From Gnetum montanum (lineage: Eukaryota; Streptophyta; Gnetopsida; Gnetales; Gnetaceae): a DNA stretch of 64,000 nt. Numbering within the stretch: the first letter of the stretch is position 1; every line of letters begins with the position of its first letter. Under the pieces are notes generated by a model. It was not told the DNA's origin. It saw only the letters and a list, made by a program, of their open reading frames with translations, and searched no databases. The stretch lies in assembly GCA_015680685.1 (NCBI GenBank), contig MNCI01024308.1, positions 68,138-132,137 of the forward strand, given 5' to 3'. Of this stretch, positions 47,214-59,408 are shown one piece after another. Made by a program: the position numbers and the translations under genes.

Positions 47214-50200
47214 ATGGAAATCCATTGTGATCTCTCTTCACTTTTAGCTTTAGCAGGTCCACATGGCAAGCTCACGAGACAACTGAACCCAGATCTAATA
47301 GACTGGGGATCATCTGCAGTTAGCACCATAGCATCCTTAGAAACATTCCCAGATTGGCTTGAGCATCTGGTCCAAGCCCTAGATTTAGAGGTTGGGGATG
47401 TAACTGAGGATCCTCTCATCGAGATGCTTATGACCACATCTAGTGGGGAGTTAAAAACATTGAAACTTAGTTCCCTCCTAGATTCGTAGATGCACAAAGA
47501 TGTAGCCAAAATTCTGTAAGACAACATTGACGTCTTTGCATGGTCATACAACGACATGTCAGGTTTAGATCCAAGGCTGATATAGCACAACATCATCTTA
47601 GACCTGTGCATGAAAGAAGTCAAGCAGAAAGCTTGCAAGGTTAAACCAGAGATCACACTGGCCATATAGGATGAAATCACCAAGCTTTACAAAGCTGGTT
47701 TCATCTGGGCAGTTGATTACTCGGAATGGGTGTCCAACATTGTTGTAGTTTCTAAGAAAATGGGAGGAATATGAATGTGTATAGACTTTCAGGATCTGAA
47801 CAAGGGAATGATCAAAGATGATTTTCCACTTCTGAGCATCGATCAACTCATTGACACTACTACTGGTCATGCTCTTTTATCTTTTATGGATGGTTTCTCT
47901 GGCTACAACCCAGAGCATCAGTTAACAACAACCTTCATGACCCTATGGGGTACCTTTTGTTACACTATGATGCCTTTCGGCCTCAAGAACACTAGAGCAA
48001 CCTACCAGTGAGCCATGACTTACATCTTTAGCGACCACATCTTAGAAATATTGAACAACTACGTGGATGATATAGCGGTGAAATCTAAAGAAGCTGTTAA
48101 TCATCCCAATGATCTAGGTGTAGTCCTCAGGTGTTGTCAAATGCACAATTTATGTCGCAATCCTAAAAAGTGTGTCTTCAGGGTGAGAACTGGATGCATG
48201 TTAGGGTTTGTAGTATCGTAGGCTAGAATACGAGTGGATCCTAACAAAGTTAAGGCCATCGTCAACCTGGCACCTCCTACAAACCTTAAAGAACTACGTG
48301 GGCTACAAGGTAGAGTACAGTTCATCTGAAGGTTTATAGCGAAGCTGACTGACAAGTTACACCCCATGCAACATCTTCTAAAGAATGGGGTTAACTTTGA
48401 ATGGATGACGCAATGCCAACAATCCTTCGATGATTTGAAAGAAGAGCTTTTGCACCTCCCAAATATTTACCCACCACAGAGATATAAGCCTTTCTTCATC
48501 TACCTTGCCACCTTCGACACGTCTATCGTAGCACTGCTATATCAGAAACGAGACAATGGATTTGAGATACCAGTGTACTATCTAAGTCATGCATTAATAG
48601 CATATGAGGAGAAATACAATGAGGTAGAGAGAAACTGCCTAGCCTTAGTGTTTGCATTGAAAAAGTGGAGGCACTACCTATTTTGTAGTAAAATTAACAT
48701 TATTTGTAAAAGCAACATACTTCGAGCTATCACAAACAACATGTATGAAAGCAGAAGGATAGCTCGGTGGAAAGTGATAACAACAGAATTCGATTTGCAC
48801 TATGTAAGCCAATCATTGATGAAGGGTCAAGCAATAGCAACACAACTCATGACCTCACCTGTCGATGACTAGGCGATCATCAACCCTGAATTCCCAGATG
48901 AGCACATCGGCACTATCAATGCCATCCCATCATATCTTGAGGCCACTTTGCATTTCAACGGTGCCTCAACCACGCGAGGGGGTAGTGCAGCTGCTATCAT
49001 TTTGTTCCCCTCTAGGGAAATGCATCATTTAGCTTATCATTTTGCATTCCCTTGTACAAACAACATGGCAGAGTATGAGGGGCTACTCAGGGGTCTTCTA
49101 GCTACTCAAGCATTAAGTATACAACACCTAGTGATTCGCGGAGATTCACAACTTGTTGTGAATCAAATCACCGAGGTCTACACATGCAAAGCTACACATC
49201 TATAACCCTATTGTGACCTAGCAAAAACCTTGCTCAAATAGTTTGCAACTACGGATGTCCAACACGTGCCATGCAATGAAAACACCGTAGCAGACACCTT
49301 AGCCACTTTAGAGTTAAATATTCCATCACACTTGTTTGCGAGTTTACCAACCTCGATTACCGAGTGTACTGAGCCTCTCACTTAGGTAGGACACGTAGCC
49401 TCTGTTAGCACTGCGGATACTTAGGAGTGGTATGCCAACATCAAAGCCTACCTACAACATGGTGAGCTCCCAAGCGGATTGACATCTACCTAGAGAGATG
49501 TAGTCCGTAAGTGTGCTCAACAATATGTGCTTATGGGAGATAACACCCTGTGCAAATGATCCTATGACGGGATATTGCTGGCATGCGTAAATGAGGAGCA
49601 AGTGCAGAAGGTGATCAATGAAGTACATGAGGGACTGTGTGGTGGACACATAGCACCTAGGGCTATGGCTACAAAAATTAGATGTCTAGGGTACTATTGG
49701 CCTCACATGGAGCGTGATTGCTTGGCCAAAGTCAAGACGTGTGATACGTGCCAGCGATACTCAAATGTCATACACTTTTCATCGATAGAATTACACCCAA
49801 CACAGATTACGTGGCCTTTTCAGCAATGGGAACTAGACCTCATAGGCCCTATCACACCTAAATCTTTCGTATGGCATAGTTTCATCATCACAACCACAGA
49901 GCATTTTACTAAGTGGGTGGAAGCTATTCCCCTAAGGAAGACTAAATCTTAGCAGGTTTGCCACTTCATCTTGGACAACATCGTGACAAGTTTTGGGCTT
50001 CCCATGGCTTGTGACCGACAATGGACCATAGTTTAGCAGTGCGGAAACTTGAACCTTCTGCAGCAATGTTGGCATTAGGCAATAATTTTCCTCACCATAC
50101 TACCCATAGGCGAATGGACATGAAGAGGCTACAAATAAGTCCATCATCAACTTGTTGAAGAAAATGCTTAACAATAGCAAGAGGCGATGGCATGAGCAAA

Positions 50201-50668
50201 TCCTCTATGTGCTATGGGCTTACGGGACGACATGCAGGAATGCAATAGGTAAGACACCTTATAGTCTTGATTATGGATCCTAAAGTTATGTTACCTCTTG
50301 AGTTGCAGGTACCATCACTCCGGATGATCCTATCTAATGTCATGAGTGAAGCCCAGAATAATGAGTCGAGGATCATCGACCTCGACTTAATAGAGGAGGA
50401 GCATGCATAGACACTAGGTCACATAAAGCATTATCAAAACAAGAAAAGGAAAAAACATCATGCAAATCCTCAACAACGGCCAATACAGAAGGGAAACCTC
50501 GTTCCTAAGGTTGTCCGTGAGCATATGAACAAATTCTCAGCCAACTGGGAAGGTCCATATATGGTCACAAAAGCCTTTGGTAATGGGGCCTTCAACCTGG
50601 CAGACATGGATGGCAACGAGTTTGCAAATCCAGTGAATCACTCGTACCTCAAGCCATACTACATTTGA
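47214..50668 (+). pseudogene. Tat-like pol of element B: RT, RNase H, archaeal-type RNase H, integrase
   Basis: The ATG at 47214 (MEIHCDLSSL) matches the ATG of A's pol (MAMHDDLCSP), so pol may be a separate ORF. RT: SFMDGFSGYN near 47884 and NNYVDDI near 48055, catalytic residues kept. First RNase H: about 48480-48790, with its acidic residues mostly lost (ATFDTS, CKSN). Second, archaeal-type RNase H at 48936-49330: FNGAS (first Asp is Asn), NNMAEYEGL, RGDSQLVVNQ and a late Asp in ENTVADTLA; this domain marks the Tat group. Integrase: zinc finger HEGLCGGH...CDTCQRY (about 49635-49760), core WELDLIGPI (about 49828), TDNG visible only in a shifted frame (about 50007), and GHEEATNKSI (about 50119). 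It ends YLKPYYI and TGA at 50666-50668. Around a dozen stops and a frameshift occur. Closest relative in the window: pol of A. Confidence 0.87.
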
Positions 50669-51150
50669 TGCATGAAGTAGATAAGCAATTGTCCGCTATG
50701 ACATAAAACTGGCAAAGCTCATCCGCTACGATGTAAAATTGGCAAAGCTTCAACGAACGTCTTCTACGACGTAAAATTGACACATGTAAGCCACTATCAT
50801 CTGCTACGACGTAAAATTAGCATAGCATGTCCGCTACGATGTAAAACTTGCAAACATGTCTGCTACGATGTAAAATTGGGAAAGCTCATCTGCTATGATG
50901 TTAAACAGCACATACAGTTTGCTAGGACCTTAAACTAGCACAGACAGTCTCCTAGGACCTCAAACTAGCACAATGGTCTACTAGGACCTTAAACTAGCTC
51001 ATCCACTGTGTGCCACAACGATAAACTAGCACAACCATATGCTATGACGTTAAACTAGCACATACGGTCTACTAGGACCTTAAACTAGCAAAGTGGTCTA
51101 ATAGGACCTTAAACCATCATATTATGGTCTACTAGGACCTTAAAATGGGT
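50669..51150 (+). repeat. Repeat array 3 of element B
   Basis: About 14 imperfect units of roughly 30 bp: first CGCTACGATGTAAAATTGGC types, then CTAGGACCTTAAACTAGCA types. It directly follows the pol stop codon. No gene is seen. Confidence 0.8.
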
Positions 51151-52498
51151 TTGCGTCATGGCTTTATCATGCATTTACACTAGTACACAACAAATGAGTG
51201 TGCAAAGTGCCGACACGGGGTGGGACATTGCAGTTCCAGAATGTAGTTCACGATGCCATGGAAACACTCTTTGGAACATATGAAACGTCGCTGCTATTGG
51301 CATCTTGCTAATCCTTCGGAGATGTCATACGACATCATGCTGACCCTCTAGACCTACTGCCACCACGACTCATCACCCTGGTAGTAACTTCCCTGGTCAA
51401 CACTTGCTGCTGGAGTTCTAGCAGTATTATGGCCGAACCACAATACTGTTAACCTCTAGCCCTTGCCAGCATTCCAATTCAAGAGATGCTCAGCTATTGG
51501 GTAGCTAATCTCATAGGTGAATTGCCTTCGGTAGGGATTCCTGAGCATCTGCATTCACAGCAACTCCTAGCACCTTCGATGCCAGCTCCTCCACGTAGAT
51601 GTTGCCAAGGCCGCTGCTAGCCTTCCTAGTTTGGATGCCGCATGTCTCAGCAACAACATCAGTTGCTCCAATAGCATCCATAGAAAGGCCTTTGCCTTCG
51701 TTTTACATCATGGTTGTTTCTCTTGGCTTGTTCTCTATTGTGTTTGCAAGGTGCATACCAAAGGGATGTCGGTTGAAGGTGCGTCTCGCCACGGCAACAA
51801 ATGCTACAGTGTTACAAGGTGGTTGTCTTGACTAGCTTGGCTACTTCAGAGTGCACATCCTGTCCTACCCTTTAAACCCCCTTACCTTGTTCCTTATACC
51901 CACAATTTCCACTCTCTCCCCTCTTTTACAATCTTTTCCCGATGCTTGTTAGGCCCTCCTATATGCTCAACCACAAAGTCCATGATGCATGTAACATAGC
52001 TCGCTGCATGGGAAGCACCTGTAGGTAGGTTAAATCCCCATGTGGATGTAACAAAACTAATCCCAGGAAATAAACACCTATATTGCAACAAGGTTATTTA
52101 CAAATGTAAAGGAAAAATAGCAAAAGGCAAAAGCGTAAGAGAGTAAAAGCTCACATGCAAAAACAAAAAGCTGTTTCACAATTACCATCTCCAAGCATTT
52201 CGATGAGGGGTTGAAGGTCAGAAAAAGCAAAGATGACCATGCAAACAACTCCCTCACAAGTACTCCGATGAGGGATTTTGCTAAGTTTCATCTTTACCCT
52301 TTTCTTGAACCTCCTTTCCTCTCCACGTAACCCCTTCCTTTCCCCTTGTGTAACCAATGCAACACTCTTAAGCACAGCTGAGTGACATCTTGGCAATCAC
52401 CGAAGAACAATGTTGGTGTTTTTGTGTTCCGTGGTGTTTCGTATTCTTTGTCGGCATCTCTCAGGTCCATCCTTCAGATGTCGACAAAGAGGGGCCAA
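51151..52498 (+). other. 3' untranslated region and polypurine tract of element B
   Basis: Only short open stretches on both strands, none recognisable. It ends with GACAAAGAGGGGCCAA (52483-52498) directly before the LTR, matching the tract before the D LTR. Confidence 0.7.
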
Positions 52499-54342
52499 TG
52501 AAACACCCTAAATTTTCAAGGCATTCTTGCTTCACCAGGTTCTTGGAATTCAAGCAACGTCATGTCACTTCAGCAAGAAATGGATGCTCTAAGTTTAGAC
52601 TATCCAGTTCAGCAAATTTTCTACTCCCAGTATTGATAGGCCTAACAGACTCTCCAGCTTGCCCACCTGGGTAGTTCATCCAATTGACAACCTACTCAGA
52701 AGCGATGCGTGGGGTTGTTAGCAGTGCTCAGGCTACGCAAAATAGTTCGGAGAATTTTCTAGTCAAGGATCTTGCTACACTATGCTACGCTATATAGCCT
52801 AGCAAGCCTTAGAAGATAGTTGCAAGATGAAGTGCTACACTATGCTATGCTACGCAACATAGCACAACGTAGTAGAAGTAAGATAAAAAGGCTCAGCTTA
52901 CTTAGTGATTCCAATTGCACTCGGTAAGCACCTTTGGCCTTCAACACCAGTTGCCTCGCTTGACTCTAAGTCCTTCAACAAGGCTCCTTCTACTAGAAAG
53001 CCACAAATTCAACAAAAAGTAGGCTATGTTGGCTGCTAAACTATGCTACTCTACATAGCATAGCATTTGTGCAAGAACTGCAAAAGGCATCTCAAGAGGC
53101 AAGATTAGCAAGTTCAAAGGCTTCACATTGCAAAGAACAAAGTTTGCAAATTGTTAAGCATTTTCGCAGCTAAGGACGACTACTATGCTATGCTACGCTA
53201 CGTAGCGTAGTAAACATACAGAATCAATTAGAAGAGTTTAGAAGCTTCCAGCACGTGCAAAAGGTTCCAGCGCAACTTTCTCCTTCAAAATGTTGGCTAC
53301 GCTATGCTACGCTGTGTAGCATAGCATAGTGTAGCAGAGCTACTATGCTACACCAACATGCTACGCTCCAAAGCATAGCACAGCATAGCAGGTAGCATAG
53401 CGTAGCAATTTTCTATGCTATGCCAACATGCTATGCTCTAAAGCGTAGCACAACGTAGTAGGTAGCTACGCTACACCAATGCGCCTCACTCCTTATCTGC
53501 ATCATTGGCACACATCTTTATGTTCTGACAACGTAATTATAGCATGGAAGACTCATTAATCAATTAGCTCTGCATGTCCATGCAAGATAGACATGTCAAC
53601 ACCTTGTGGATCCAGGGTATGTGGCATCCAAACTACGTTTCTCGCACCCTCCTGGCCCTATAAATACCCCGACGAGCAATGCTCAATAGGTTGGAAAATT
53701 GGCAAAAAGGTTGGCAAGTTGGCAAATTGGCATTCATGAGCAGATTTAAGTAGTAGTTGGTAAGTCTTGTTGGAAAATGTTAGCAAAATTTCATTTGGCA
53801 TTTTGAGAGCAAACTTGAGTAGTTAGCAAATTCTATTAGCGGTTAGCAAAAATAAACTTTGTCTATTTCAAGCTAACTTATTTGGCCTTGTAGCATTTTG
53901 GCATTGTCAGCTCTTGAACCTGCGTTCAAGCACATTGTTGGCTTTCTTTTGAATGTCTTGGCTACTTTTGGGATCTTTGTGCTTCCCAGTGTTGTGCAAC
54001 CAATTATATCCACTTTGAAGAAGTAAAGCCATAATCTTGAAGCAGTGCATTTTCTTAACTTCGATTTATTTTGCTATCCTGCTCGTCATTGCATTTTTAC
54101 ATTATTTTCATCTCCTTGCATTTAAAAATTAATATTTTTCACTATAAGCATTATTTTCAAATCAAATTCTTGCAAAATTTTTAGAGACATTGATTAAGTC
54201 CCTGTTCGATCGACCAGACCGTTCAGGGCACCTTATTTCTATTTTTTTAATCTAGCACGACCCTCACATAGATTTAGGGTTAAGATTGTTTGATCGACGA
54301 TCTCTCGGTGTTTTCCAACCGCCAACATTTTCAGTTGCTATA
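52499..54342 (+). repeat. 3' LTR of element B
   Basis: Starts TGAAACACCC, ends CAGTTGCTATA (CA decayed to TA), 1844 bp. The TATA box is at 53659-53666. Palindromes lie at about 52780-53480. It is followed by GGGGA, the right target-site copy, and then by exon 6 of A's antisense gene. Confidence 0.88.
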
Positions 54343-57300
54343 GGGGATATCCTATCCATGCCAACTGCAAGATGCTGCAGGATCTCCTCCTCAGTGATGT
54401 TGTCCAAATTCCTATCTCCCAGATCAATGATTGCTACAACCTTCCCTTTTTCCATAGTTTTCCATTTGGGTGGTCCTAGGGAAAAGGTGGTGGTGGTGGT
54501 CTCATTGGTAGGTAGGGTCATTTCCCTTTCAGGAGACTCACTGATTGTCACCTATTGCATGAACCTTTCATAAGCCAAGGAAGCACCAATAACATCAATG
54601 AATAGCTCATGGGTATGCAACTTGACTAAAGCATCTTGGTATTTTTTACGATAGGTGACAGATTCCGTTTTATACATATGCTTATGGTTTTTTTGTGCTT
54701 GTCCCCACTCATAAACCTTTGTGCTATAATCCTTCCAGTCTTGGTTCTTTTGGGCTAGAAGGTCCATTTGCATGTGTTGTTCTATGATATCGTGTGTGGC
54801 TTCATTTTTTCTTCGCATGGCCATCCAATATCTTGCATAGTCGATGACGGTCGTATGCCAACTACCATCGCGAGTGTCCCAGGCCAACAGAAATTCATTC
54901 CTAGATTGGAGATTACCCACCTTAGTGGTTAGGTTGGCCTTCTCCTTCTCAAGTTTTTGTACTAACTTCTAGAGGTCTTCGTTCACATGCCTACACTCCC
55001 ATAAGGAGCATGCCGAGTACAACACATATTTACTTGCTTCATCATATATGTGATGAGGTACCTCGACCACCTTCGGTGGAAGTTCAGGTACGGCGTCAAC
55101 CTTAATGACTTGCTTAGGATCCCACTTGAGATGAGAGGTTGCTAACCACACATGGAGGAGAGTTAGTCATAGTGACATAGCAAAATTGCAATAATGTAGA
55201 AAGCTTAGCGTAGCAATTTTAACATATCAATCTTCAGATCGATCTACCTTAGACAATCGATCATGTCATCGACCACCCCCTCCATAAAAGTAAATTTGTC
55301 AGGGGTCTCAGTCCAAGGTTAAAGATGGATTGAAGAAGAAGGGCTAGGGGCATCAACAGTGATGTCTGCTACACAATAAAACATGTTAGCCATGATGGAG
55401 AGGAGAACAATGAAGTTGGTGAATAATGTAAATGATAGTGTAAAGCTCCTGCCCAGCAAACCCTCAAGGGTAATAGCGAGGGGGGNAGGCAAGCCATCCA
55501 TTGACAGACTGTCAAACAAGTGATCAAACTCACTAGCATCAAATTGAAGCCCCTCTATTTCTAGCTGACCCAAAAGTATGGTAGCATCCTCAACACTCAT
55601 GTCCCCCTTGGATACTAAACCACACTTGGCTAAAGGGTCATTGGCTGGGGCCTCTTTCTCTATGGTAGGGACCTCTTCTTTTGCGGCTGGGGCCTCTTCC
55701 TCCTCTTCAGTAGGTGCCCCTATTCTAGGGGCTCTTCTTCTTCTTCTAATAAAACATAATTATAGTAAGAAAGGTAATCCAAATTGAAATAGGTGTTACG
55801 CTATGCAATGCTACATAGCATAGCACAACATAGTAAGCGCTACGCTATAAAATAGCCAAGCGCACTTACCAATTGGGGGCTACACTCTACGGACTTTGAT
55901 TTACAGTTTTTCCCCCTCTCTTCATTCATACAGGGAGGCTCTTCTATAGGAAGAGACTTCTTACGTTGCAGCCTTGTCTTCACTATTTCTACAATGAGGT
56001 GTTCCCCCCTTAACACATTTTCTATGTTAATGGGAGGTGCCTCTCCCACACTATCTTAGGCACGAAAGGGGCATGCAACCCAATCCCTTGTCATTATTGA
56101 AAAAGATTCCCTGATAGCTTCCTGGGGGTCCTAGGATCGGGTGGTATGAAAAACCTAGCAAATCCATGGCTTCAATATCTGGTTACAATCTTGCTATACC
56201 CAGATGTCATTCTTATAGACCATCAAGAACTCTGCAAAGAGCCATAGGTAAGCTATGAAAAAGGTGTAGTGCACATTGAAACAGGACTCAAGATTCTCAT
56301 GAAGCTTGACCATCTTAGCATGCAAGCCTTTAGAAAGGTACCTCACCCAGTTGTAATGGGTCCCTTCTTTCATGACCTCCCTCATTATCCAAGCTTGCTC
56401 CACTCCAAGGATTTTCCCTTGAGACAGTAGCTTGGGGAAGGCATGGGCATGGAATATAGGGTAAATCATTTCGACCACTGCTAGCTTGACCTTGTGGATG
56501 TAAATCCCCTTTCGGTCCTTACTTGTCCCTAGCCATTCCTCGATATCCCCTTGATGGTTTTCATTTTTCCTAGATTTTTCTCCTATAGGGAGACCATTAG
56601 AAGGGACACCGAAAATATTCGCAAATAGTTGATCATTAATTTCAAACACCATCCGCACATCGTGAACACGTGTACAGAAGCGGTCAACCTTCTTGGAGAA
56701 GGAATTGGCTAGGAAAAGCATTGCTGTAGCTGGGACACTTGGAATTATAACCAGAAACAAATCCATGACCCTAGCCTCCTACATGTTGTGAACAAGGGTG
56801 GCTTGGGCCCCATTGTAGAGCCAACGCTGAGTCTCCTTAACCTCCCCATACTTGAAGATGAGATTGGTATTGTCATGCCCAGAGGTGATCACTGTGTCCT
56901 CTTGGGATTCCCTCGCTACTACATCGGTTAGCAACAAACAAGAAAGTTAGCAAAGGCAGAAAACACATCATCACTTGAAAACATAAGAACAAATGTAAGG
57001 TTTAACATACCAGGATTAAATGATGTAGGAAATTGTGGAAGTTCCACAAGAACATCTTCAATGGTAATCGGTCAGCTCGACGCCCATTCTCTATCTAGCC
57101 AGCCAACTTTCCTACATTTCCCATAGAATTTGGAATACCTGTTTGGATAGGTTTTAAAATCAAACCCAAGTTTTTCTATCACACCAACACACATGTTCCC
57201 AGTAGAGGAGAACTCTTGTAGAGTTGTTTGGGCCAATGCCAGCATATTCGTGTTACTGTGAAGACTGCCCTCATCAATATAGAACCTGGCAACATAAAAG

Positions 57301-58964
57301 AATACCGTAAGAATTTTTTTAGTGTAACATGTTAAAATACCTTCACAGGACTCACCCACCAACACAATAAATGGTTCCAAGTGGGTTTCAAAAATAGGTG
57401 CCCATGTGACAGGTGACATACAATGTGTTGTACAAGTGGTAGCATTTGTATTCGGGCATGTCCCAGATCCAACTCAGGTGCCTCAAGCCCTTTGGATGCC
57501 GATATGAGCCTTCTACCCCTTTTCCCTTAATTGACCCATTAGCCATGAACTTTAGAGTGCCCTAGTTTGCCTTGGGCAACAATGTTTCTATAAGTATAGC
57601 CGCTGTCTCGGTCGATAAGTGTGACCATATGATCATACTAAAATGGCGGAGGAGGAACTCTAGGAATTCTTGTGCACCCTCCCAAAACTAGACTGCTTAC
57701 TCCCCTACCCATGTGTGGGGTGGGGGGCTTTGGCTATAGGTTCGTTAAGGTAGCATAGGACTTCTGCCACCTCAAGGACAATCAAAACGAGCTTCAACAT
57801 GACCCTGCATGACAAAGCATCAAACGTTAGCATTGTGTTCAAGTGATGATTACTGATATAGTGTAGCATGACCGTCTGTTTATGTATAGCATAACATGAT
57901 CCTCTATTTACATATACCATAGCATTATCCTCCACTTGCAAATTCCCTTAGGCGAGAAACAATAAGTCCCCATAGAACAAAGTTCAACATTGCATACGAC
58001 GTAACAAAATATTACATGTAGTGTAGTGTAGTAGTTAAGCCTCACGTAGCGTGACATAGCGGGTGCACCCCACAAGGTAACAGTTATGCAGTACACAACA
58101 TAACGTAACAAACATGGCTAACACAACACAACATAACAATTACACTTTTGCATAAGGGTGACAGTTGCGTAACTTGCAGCATAGCAAGACGAATGCACCA
58201 CATGTAGCATAGTAAATGAACAAGTATGAGTAGCATGTAACAATGTAACAAGTAGAACACTGTAATAGGCATTGTAGCATAGAAAGCTTGACAGTATAGC
58301 AAATTTAATAGCATAGTAGTGTTACAAGTTTGACAGTGTAGCAATGTAATAGACTGCTAACATAACGACCTAAGGGCCTGACAACTTAACATCATAGCGT
58401 AACAGCAACAAAAATGTTATAGCCTTAATAGCACAGGTGAAAAGGAATTCACAGTGCCCTTGTTGCCCCGACCCTACCCTACCACATGAAATAGCTTATG
58501 CTACACTACGCTAAACATGTGTCACACTGCCGCAAAACTTTGTAAACAAACAAACCCCTCTAAGGGTGGTATGCTTTGCCAAACAAGCACTACACTGCCT
58601 AGAACTGTCCAAACCCCTACGATAATGCAGTCACCATTCTTAACAATGGTGGCTAGGGTAGTACCACATGCAGCCGTAGCGTAGCACCTGTATATCCACT
58701 ACGGCCAAGTGGCAACAACCATGGCATAGTGGCCAAAATGGCAACAAACATAGTAACAATAGCTGCAAAAATGACAATAGTAATGGAAATGGCAATCTAA
58801 CCCGATGCATCACATAATGGAAACAAGGATAGTGTAACAACTTACCGAGCCAACGGAGCCTCTTACCACACCTCAACGCATGCTTTGGATAGGTGTCCTA
58901 GGGTGTCCCTCACCTTGTCCACCTTGGCCAGTTCTCGATGCTTGCATTTGCCTTTGTGCACCAT
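54343..58964 (-). pseudogene. Antisense gene of element A, exons 1-6 (exon 6 split by element B)
   Basis: Minus strand. Proposed exons: 58964-58846 (MVHKGKCKH...), 57804-57357, 57285-57011, 56915-55870, 55745-55248, and 55141-54343, which continues at 35693-35663; exon 7 is 35574-35512. Introns start GTAAGT, GTGAGT, GTATGT, GTAAGT, GTAGAT and GTTAGT and all end in AG. Lengths are 1041, 71, 95, 124, 106 and 88 bp. The phase at each junction agrees with B at introns 1-5. Exon lengths are near B's (119, 448, 275, 1046, 498 against 119, 450, 274, 1033, 692). Conserved signatures: HPKGLRHLSWIWDMPEYKCY (exon 2), EINDQLFANIFGVPSNGLPI (exon 4), SLWECRHVNEDL (exon 6). A few stops and an n at 55486 interrupt it. 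The product is about 1,090 residues; function unknown. Confidence 0.7.
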
Positions 58965-59408
58965 TACCTCGTTTACAAATCGGCATTACTAGCTGTTACA
59001 CTATGCTTGTTATGCTCTCTCTTTGGTTGACCGCACTACGCTCTGAGTGTGGGCTTTGATAAAGAAAATGACAAGTTTACTAGGGGTTAATCCCCTATTT
59101 ATAGTCAACGTAGAAAAATACTTGTCACTTTCATGCTCCAGGTAACGTGGGACACTACTGTTGCGTAGCACTACTATAGTGCAGTTCCACTATAGCATAA
59201 CACTCATCGGCAGTGTAGTATGTGGGCCCACCAAAATTTTTGCCCTGCATTTTCAAATTTTAAACACACCATGGTCTGCAAAGATGTTAAACTAATAACA
59301 CTAACCTACAATACAACCTAATGACGGTCCGTCATGACCTTAAAATGACAATTTTAGCATTCACATTACACTTTAGACCTTAACAGGTCCCTACGGCTAG
59401 TTTACAAG
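58965..59408 (-). promoter_or_regulatory. Putative antisense promoter of A and spacer before pol
   Basis: TATAAATA on the minus strand at 59103-59096 lies 132 bp upstream of the antisense ATG. Further right are two decayed TTAAACTA units (59277-59350). A 36-bp segment at 59376-59411 is repeated at 59441-59476 with two differences. Confidence 0.55.

Larger units (their letters stand above)
35694..54342 (+). mobile_element. Full-length Tat-like Ty3/gypsy element B with antisense gene, inserted in A
   Basis: 18.6 kb: 5' LTR (35694-37664), leader, gag-protease (38070-41192), array 1, antisense gene (46373-41686, minus strand), array 2, pol (47214-50668), array 3, 3' untranslated region, polypurine tract and 3' LTR (52499-54342). 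The flanks are GGGGG (35689-35693) and GGGGA (54343-54347), a decayed 5-bp target duplication. The pol order RT, RNase H, second archaeal-type RNase H, integrase is diagnostic of the Tat group. Tat elements are often long and often carry extra ORFs. An antisense gene between protease and RT, rather than after integrase, is unusual in my knowledge. All coding parts carry stops or frameshifts. Confidence 0.88.

Noticed and set aside
47186-47683. Minus-strand open stretch of 165 codons
   Set aside because: It lies opposite the conserved start of pol in B, while the plus-strand frame is the one conserved in A.
58000-58340. Dense GTAGC/TAACA words considered as a satellite
   Set aside because: It has no constant unit length and falls within intron 1 of A's antisense gene, where the same words are scattered.
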